DNA of 35,695 nt from an uncultured Caulobacterales bacterium (GTDB lineage: Bacteria > Pseudomonadota > Alphaproteobacteria > Caulobacterales > Maricaulaceae). The notes beneath the pieces are model-generated. The model did no database searches. It was not told where the DNA came from and saw only the letters and a program-made list of their open reading frames with translations. This document shows positions 34,296 to 35,695 of the stretch, one piece after another. Both the position numbers and the translations under genes were made by a program. The stretch covers positions 1-35,695 of the forward strand of contig CALDTL010000027.1 in NCBI GenBank assembly GCA_937923965.1. Reading direction: 5' to 3'. Numbering within the stretch: the first letter of the stretch is position 1; the number at the start of each line of letters is the position of its first letter.

Positions 34296-34565
34296 ATGGA
34301 AGATGAAAAACATCCCTATTATTTAAAAAAAGAAAACGACAGCCACTTAGATCGTGCCTCAAACCGGATTGCGGGATTTATAGGCGGCGGGATCGCCGGG
34401 ATAATATTCGGCATAATCGGATTAGTTATTTTGACTAGCTTCGGCTTCGTTCCCTTAAATTATGGACTATATGGGCTTTTAGGATCTGTGACTTTATTCG
34501 CAACTTTAGGGGCCGTTTGGCCAAAATGGTTTGCTTGGATTTTTGATTTGCTTTCATTTTGGTAG
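34296..34565 (+). CDS. Small two-helix membrane protein at the end of the cys operon
   Basis: 89 residues, family not recognised. A charged N-terminus (1-25) is followed by a Gly/Ile-rich helix (GGGIAGIIFGIIGLVILTSF, about 30-49) and a second hydrophobic stretch (GLYGLLGSVTLFATLGAVW, about 57-75), then an aromatic tail. The ATG follows the cysH stop directly, which suggests coupled translation and a place in the sulfur operon. The function is unknown. Confidence 0.65.
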   Translation: MEDEKHPYYLKKENDSHLDRASNRIAGFIGGGIAGIIFGIIGLVILTSFGFVPLNYGLYGLLGSVTLFATLGAVWPKWFAWIFDLLSFW

Positions 34566-34613
34566 ACAAAAGCCGTGAGCTTGCGAACGGGGTGTTCTGA
34601 GTTTTTACATGGT

Positions 34614-34740
34614 GTCACACCGCCGCGACCCAATGGGTTGCCCGGTGCCTATTCCGTGAAGGCAACGGAAACCTCGATATCTAATTATCACGCAAATTTC
34701 AGGGTATAGGCACCGGGCCGCTTCGCGGCGACAGTGTGAC
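34614..34740. repeat. 127-bp imperfect inverted repeat with internal hairpins
   Basis: GTCACAC (34614-34620) pairs with GTGTGAC (34734-34740); CGCCGCGA (34621-34628) with TCGCGGCG (34723-34730); CCCGGTGCCTAT (34641-34652) with ATAGGCACCGGG (34706-34717). Smaller hairpins are ACCC-AAT-GGGT (34628-34638) and TTCCGT/ACGGAA (34652-34670). There is no T-run, so it is not a classic intrinsic terminator on either strand. It fills the gap between two convergent genes. It may be a mobile palindromic repeat or a structured RNA; I cannot match it to a known family. Confidence 0.75.
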
Positions 34741-34746
34741 GGCTAT

Positions 34747-35349
34747 TTATTGATGCCGCCCCTTAAGTTCCGCAATCACAGCGTCCAATTTCACATCTTT
34801 CGCCGCCAGCAGCACCAGCGTGTGGTAGAATAAATCCGCGGCTTCACTCACCAATTTATCGTCCGTTTCCGCAACAGCGGCGAGGGCCGTTTCTACGCCT
34901 TCTTCGCCAACCTTTTGCGCCGCGCGGCGTAGGGGCCCCTGTAGGAGCTCTGCGGTGTAAGAGCTTTCCGGGTCAGCTGTTTTGCGCCCCTCAATAAGGG
35001 TTTCGAGATAAGACAGAAACCCAACACCATCCGCACCTTCGTCGCCGAAACAGGAGACTGTTCCCGTATGACATGTCGGCCCAGCCGGGCGGGCTTTAAC
35101 TAAGATCGTATCTTGGTCGCAATCCACCATCATATCGACCAGCGCGAGGTTATTGCCGCTTGTCTCACCTTTGGTCCAGAGTGTCTCGCGTGAGCGGCTA
35201 TAGAAGGTCACGAGACCTGTCTCATTCGTCTTCGCAACGGACTCTGCGCTCATATAACCAAGCATCAAAACCTGCAGCGTGTCCGCGTCTTGCACGATGG
35301 CAGGGACGAGGCCGCCGCCTTTTTCGAAATCGATTTTCCCAATAGTCAT
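34747..35349 (-). CDS. hisIE: HisIE, bifunctional histidine biosynthesis enzyme
   Basis: 200 residues. The N-terminal half (about 1-105) is phosphoribosyl-AMP cyclohydrolase: [26 protein letters not shown], the metal-binding DCDQDT, and CHTGTVSCF. The C-terminal half (about 108-200) is phosphoribosyl-ATP pyrophosphatase: [41 protein letters not shown]. These carry out steps 2 and 3 of histidine synthesis. The fused form follows hisF by two bases, as in enterobacterial and Bacteroidetes his operons. Most alphaproteobacteria I know have separate hisE and hisI, so the form is unusual here. Confidence 0.95.
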   Translation of the reverse strand: MTIGKIDFEKGGGLVPAIVQDADTLQVLMLGYMSAESVAKTNETGLVTFYSRSRETLWTKGETSGNNLALVDMMVDCDQDTILVKARPAGPTCHTGTVSCFGDEGADGVGFLSYLETLIEGRKTADPESSYTAELLQGPLRRAAQKVGEEGVETALAAVAETDDKLVSEAADLFYHTLVLLAAKDVKLDAVIAELKGRHQ

Positions 35350-35351
35350 GA

Positions 35352-35695
35352 TTAAGGTCTTATCTCTATACCCGCTTTTTGCAGGTCAGCTTTCAAATCC
35401 GGAATGGCAATGACGGATTTGTGGAATACTGACGCCGCAAGCGCGCCGTCGACATGGGCTTGTTTAAACACATCTTCGAAATGTTCTGTTGCGCCCGCAC
35501 CACCAGAGGCAATGAGCGGCACATCGCAGACCGCCCGGACGGCTTTGAGCTGATCAATGTCATAGCCTTTGCGAACGCCGTCGCGGTTCATGCAGTTCAA
35601 GACAATCTCACCGGCCCCGCGTGTCACGACTTCCTTGACCCAATCCAAGGTCAAGCGGCCTGTCTCGCGAGTCTTATCAGGATCGCCCGTATGGG
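35352..35695 (-). CDS. hisF: HisF, imidazole glycerol phosphate synthase cyclase subunit (partial)
   Basis: Only the C-terminal part is in the window; the reading frame stays open to the window edge, beyond the apparent TTG start at 35654. HisF makes IGP and AICAR from PRFAR together with HisH. Recognisable are [34 protein letters not shown] with the catalytic Asp, [10 protein letters not shown] and [10 protein letters not shown] of the TIM barrel. The wording (TGD...TGR-TLDWV, GEIVLN-MN-DGVR-GYD) is that of E. coli-type HisF rather than the usual alphaproteobacterial form. It precedes hisIE by two bases. Confidence 0.94.
   Translation of the reverse strand, partial: HTGDPDKTRETGRLTLDWVKEVVTRGAGEIVLNCMNRDGVRKGYDIDQLKAVRAVCDVPLIASGGAGATEHFEDVFKQAHVDGALAASVFHKSVIAIPDLKADLQKAGIEIRP

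Noticed and set aside
34723-34746. Intrinsic terminator for hisIE or the cys operon
   Set aside because: The hairpins of the inverted repeat are GC-rich but are not followed by a T-run on either strand.
35352-35654. A complete 100-residue protein starting with TTG at 35654
   Set aside because: The frame continues upstream with typical HisF residues ([12 protein letters not shown]), so this is the truncated end of hisF, not a separate gene.
1-35695. CRISPR arrays, insertion sequences or a defence island
   Set aside because: I saw no regularly spaced repeats, transposase motifs or known defence genes; the content is mainly housekeeping.

Overview
The window looks like chromosomal DNA of a stalked or prosthecate-type alphaproteobacterium (Caulobacterales/Maricaulales/Hyphomonadaceae-like). 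I infer this from the content and order of genes, not from a database search. The main pointers are the murA - DUF2948 - UPF0262 - phosphatase - infA - maf - RNase G-like - yacG block, the recG / sdhE-mfd block, the DUF2849-containing sulfite-reduction operon, an alphaproteobacterial LexA box (GAAC-N7-GAAC), and a PopA/PleD-like protein next to mfd. Genes are packed tightly. Same-strand neighbours often share ATGA or TAATG junctions, and several convergent pairs share their stop codons.

Layout: 1-533, tRNA-Thr(GGT) flanked by a 15-bp direct repeat, then a gene-poor stretch. 534-5903, LexA-controlled mutasome cassette imuA-imuB-dnaE2. 5953-10800, rightward cell-envelope and information-processing block: a 54-aa basic protein, murA, DUF2948, UPF0262, a low-molecular-weight phosphatase homolog, infA (TTG start), maf, a short RNase E/G and yacG. 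10797-12191 (leftward), glycerophosphodiester phosphodiesterase, a secreted DM13 protein and tRNA-Phe(GAA). 12293-14413, ferrous iron uptake feoA-feoB behind a perfect 15-bp Fur-like palindrome. 14426-15622 (leftward), a DUF3089 alpha/beta-hydrolase homolog with an Asn in the nucleophile elbow. 15730-22391, DUF502 membrane protein, recG (leftward), sdhE and mfd. 22388-25848 (leftward), a PopA-like receiver-receiver-degenerate GGDEF protein and an M2 (ACE-type) lipoprotein peptidase. 26044-29018, hemH (rightward) converging on thrC plus a P-loop kinase-like gene (leftward). 29058-34565, sulfur assimilation: an XRE-cupin regulator diverges from cysG - DUF2849 - cysI - (DUF934-cysH fusion) - small membrane protein. 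34614-34740, a large inverted-repeat structure. 34747-35695 (leftward), hisIE and the 3' part of hisF.

How the genes work together: ImuA, ImuB and DnaE2 form the SOS translesion mutasome; RecG and Mfd handle stalled forks and stalled transcription. FeoAB and HemH supply iron and haem. CysG makes siroheme for CysI, and the CysH domain supplies sulfite to it, so one operon covers APS/PAPS to sulfide. A cupin regulator with paired 16-bp operators sits at its head.

I found no obvious new defence or mobile system; most of the window is housekeeping. The points most worth a second look are: (i) gammaproteobacterial-type hisF-hisIE together with the absence of hisD from its usual place between DUF2948 and UPF0262; (ii) a DUF934-CysH fusion with a run of ten A exactly at the domain junction; (iii) a PopA-like protein that keeps the c-di-GMP I-site but has lost both phospho-acceptors and the GGDEF motif, with a near-consensus CtrA box upstream; (iv) the 127-bp structured inverted repeat at 34614-34740; (v) twin operators in the cys control region; (vi) two enzyme homologs with substitutions at key catalytic positions.
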